A DNA stretch of 64,000 nucleotides from Falsiroseomonas oleicola. Its GTDB lineage: Bacteria; Pseudomonadota; Alphaproteobacteria; Acetobacterales; Acetobacteraceae. Position numbers and translations under genes: made by a program. Shown here in pieces: positions 63,117-64,000 of the stretch (position 1 is its first letter; each line of letters opens with the position of its first letter). Under the pieces are notes generated by a model. It was not told the DNA's origin and did no database searches. It saw only the letters and a list, made by a program, of their open reading frames with translations. Location: the NCBI RefSeq assembly GCF_019029495.1, contig NZ_JAERQM010000007.1:164082-228081 (forward strand). The letters run 5' to 3'.

Positions 63117-64000
63117 GCACGGAGGCCCGCGCCGTGGTGGCGCGCGCTGCTGCCCTCTGGATCGGCGCCGAACTGGCGGAGCCGCGTGCCCTGCTGCCCC
63201 TCGGGGATCGGCGCAGAGCTGGTGGAACTGCGCGGCCTGGTGGCGTGCCCTGCCCACCTTGGTGCCGGTGCTGGGCTGGTGGAGCTGCGCGCTCTGGTGG
63301 CGTGCCTACCGGCCTCGGGATCGGCGCCGAGCTGGTGGAGTTGCCCGACCTGTTCGCGCGCCCTGCCGGCCTCGGGGATCGACGCCGAGCTGATGGAGCT
63401 GCGCGACCCGGTGGCGTGCCCTGCCGGCCTTGGTGCCGGTGCTGGGCTGGTGGAGCTGCGCGCCCTGGTGGCGTGCCTACCGGCCTCGGGATCGGCGCCG
63501 AGCTTGGTGGAGCTGCCCGACCTGTTGGCGCGGCCTGCCAGCCTCGGGGATCGGCGCCGAGCTGGCGGAGCCGCGCGCCCTGGTGGCGTGCCCTGCCGGT
63601 CTCGGGGCCGGTGCTGGGCTGGTGGAGCCGCGCCGAGCTGGCGGAGCCGCGCGCCCTGGTGGCGTGCCCTGCCGGCCTCGGGGCCGGTGCTGGGCTGGTG
63701 AAGCCGCGCGCTCTGGTGGCGTGCGCTGCCGGCCTAGGAATCGGCGCCGAGTTGGTGGAGCTGCCCGACCTGGTGGCGTGCCCTGCCGGCCTCGGGGCCG
63801 GTGCTGGGCTGGCGGAGCCGCGCGCCCTGGTGGCGTGCCCTGCCGGTCTCGGGGCCGGTGCTGGGCTGGTGGAGCCGCGCCGAGCTGGCGGAGCCGCGCG
63901 CCCTGGTGGCGTGCCCTGCCGGCCTCGGGGCCGGTGCTGGGCTGGTGAAGCCGCGCGCTCTGGTGGCGTGCGCTGCCGGCCTAGGAATCGGCGCCGAGTT
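63117..64000. repeat. 56/57-bp minisatellite array, right copy (runs off the window)
   Basis: About 15 or more units of the same family as at 57421-58270, sharing the GCCGAGCTGGTGGAGC and CTGGTGGCGTGCC cores, here mostly of the types ending GCCCTGCCGGCCTCGGGGCC or CTACCGGCCTCGGGATC. Open frames run through it on both strands as a by-product of the 57-bp period. No promoter or ribosome site supports a gene. Confidence 0.85.
63567..64000. repeat. 247-bp higher-order repeat inside the right array
   Basis: A block of several units, including an irregular short one (GAGCCGCGCCGAGCTGGCGG), recurs after 247 bp: for example GGCTGGTGAAGCCGCGCG appears near 63693 and again near 63940. Sequence identity is much higher than between single units, so this is a recent duplication; the second copy continues to the window edge. 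Confidence 0.8.

Larger units (their letters stand above)
49121..64000 (+). mobile_element. integrative element in tRNA-Ala, left part (right end beyond the window)
   Basis: Support: split tRNA as left junction, an integrase gene directly inside it, an AlpA-like DNA-binding protein, a primase/helicase replication block with overlapping genes, an iteron cluster, a serine resolvase, and accessory immunity genes (ietAS). No structural phage genes and no conjugation genes are visible, so it may be a P4-like satellite, a plasmid-derived element or the left part of an ICE. The right attachment site is not in the window. Confidence 0.85.

Noticed and set aside
63117..64000. Open frames in the right minisatellite
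   Set aside because: Same reason as for the left array, and they run off the window.
57421..64000. Diversity-generating retroelement or retron as an explanation of the paired repeats
   Set aside because: No reverse transcriptase gene exists in the window, and the arrays are tandem units without template/variable pairing.

Overview
The window is high-GC chromosomal DNA of an alphaproteobacterium, most like the Acetobacteraceae (Roseomonas and relatives). The lineage call is inferred from base composition, alphaproteobacterial gene types (petABC, the DUF4169 small protein, class 2 PyrD, BLUF photoreceptor) and several Bug/TctC solute receptors. The chromosomal part is interrupted by visibly AT-richer or repeat-rich inserts, most of which look like defence or mobile cargo.

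Layout. 0-2.9 kb: pyrD, an EamA exporter and a metallo-beta-lactamase-fold hydrolase. 2.9-5.3 kb: an AT-rich two-gene cassette, an ABC-type ATPase followed by a DUF4435/TOPRIM protein, matching the PARIS (AriA-AriB) anti-phage architecture. 5.3-13.4 kb: BLUF photoreceptor, mutL, a PEP-mutase-family lyase, a Deg/HtrA periplasmic protease divergent from a two-component system, and a LysR regulator. 13.5-20.9 kb: a tightly overlapping operon with hydantoinase/oxoprolinase subunits B and A, a Bug receptor, a class IV aminotransferase and a ThDP enzyme. 20.9-22.9 kb: HxlR regulator, NTF2-like protein and FAD oxidoreductase. 23.0-25.95 kb: a type I-E-like CRISPR array of 49 repeats with no cas genes in the window and an internal five-spacer duplication. 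26-31.4 kb: housekeeping genes plus an inserted two-TM/NUDIX-like gene next to an IS481-type transposase remnant. 31.5-35.5 kb: the bc1 complex operon petABC and hemF. 35.5-49 kb: a LysM-tailed protein, a molybdenum hydroxylase pair, tripartite tricarboxylate transporter genes, a DedA protein, a phosphatase, and an operon of small membrane protein, CCA-adding enzyme, ABC exporter and acetyltransferase.

From 49.12 kb to the right edge lies the left part of an integrative element inserted in a tRNA-Ala(GGC) gene. Only the 3' half of the tRNA is left here, next to a P4-type integrase. Behind it come an AT-rich cargo gene, small unknown proteins, an AlpA-like helix-turn-helix protein, a Toprim primase, a DUF927 helicase and a DUF4326 protein. 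A cluster of 9-bp iterons with an AT-rich core follows and is a good origin candidate. Next is a cassette bounded by two related 56/57-bp minisatellite arrays: serine resolvase with a candidate res site, the AAA-ATPase/subtilisin pair IetA-IetS, a C-terminal remnant of a second resolvase, and a small zinc-ribbon protein. The flanking repeats and the duplicated resolvase end suggest that the ietAS cassette was inserted by, or duplicated along with, a resolvase-containing unit.

The window therefore holds three recognisable immunity modules (PARIS-like, CRISPR array, IetAS) and two unrecognised cargo genes in similar settings (27.6-29.2 kb and 50.7-51.7 kb).
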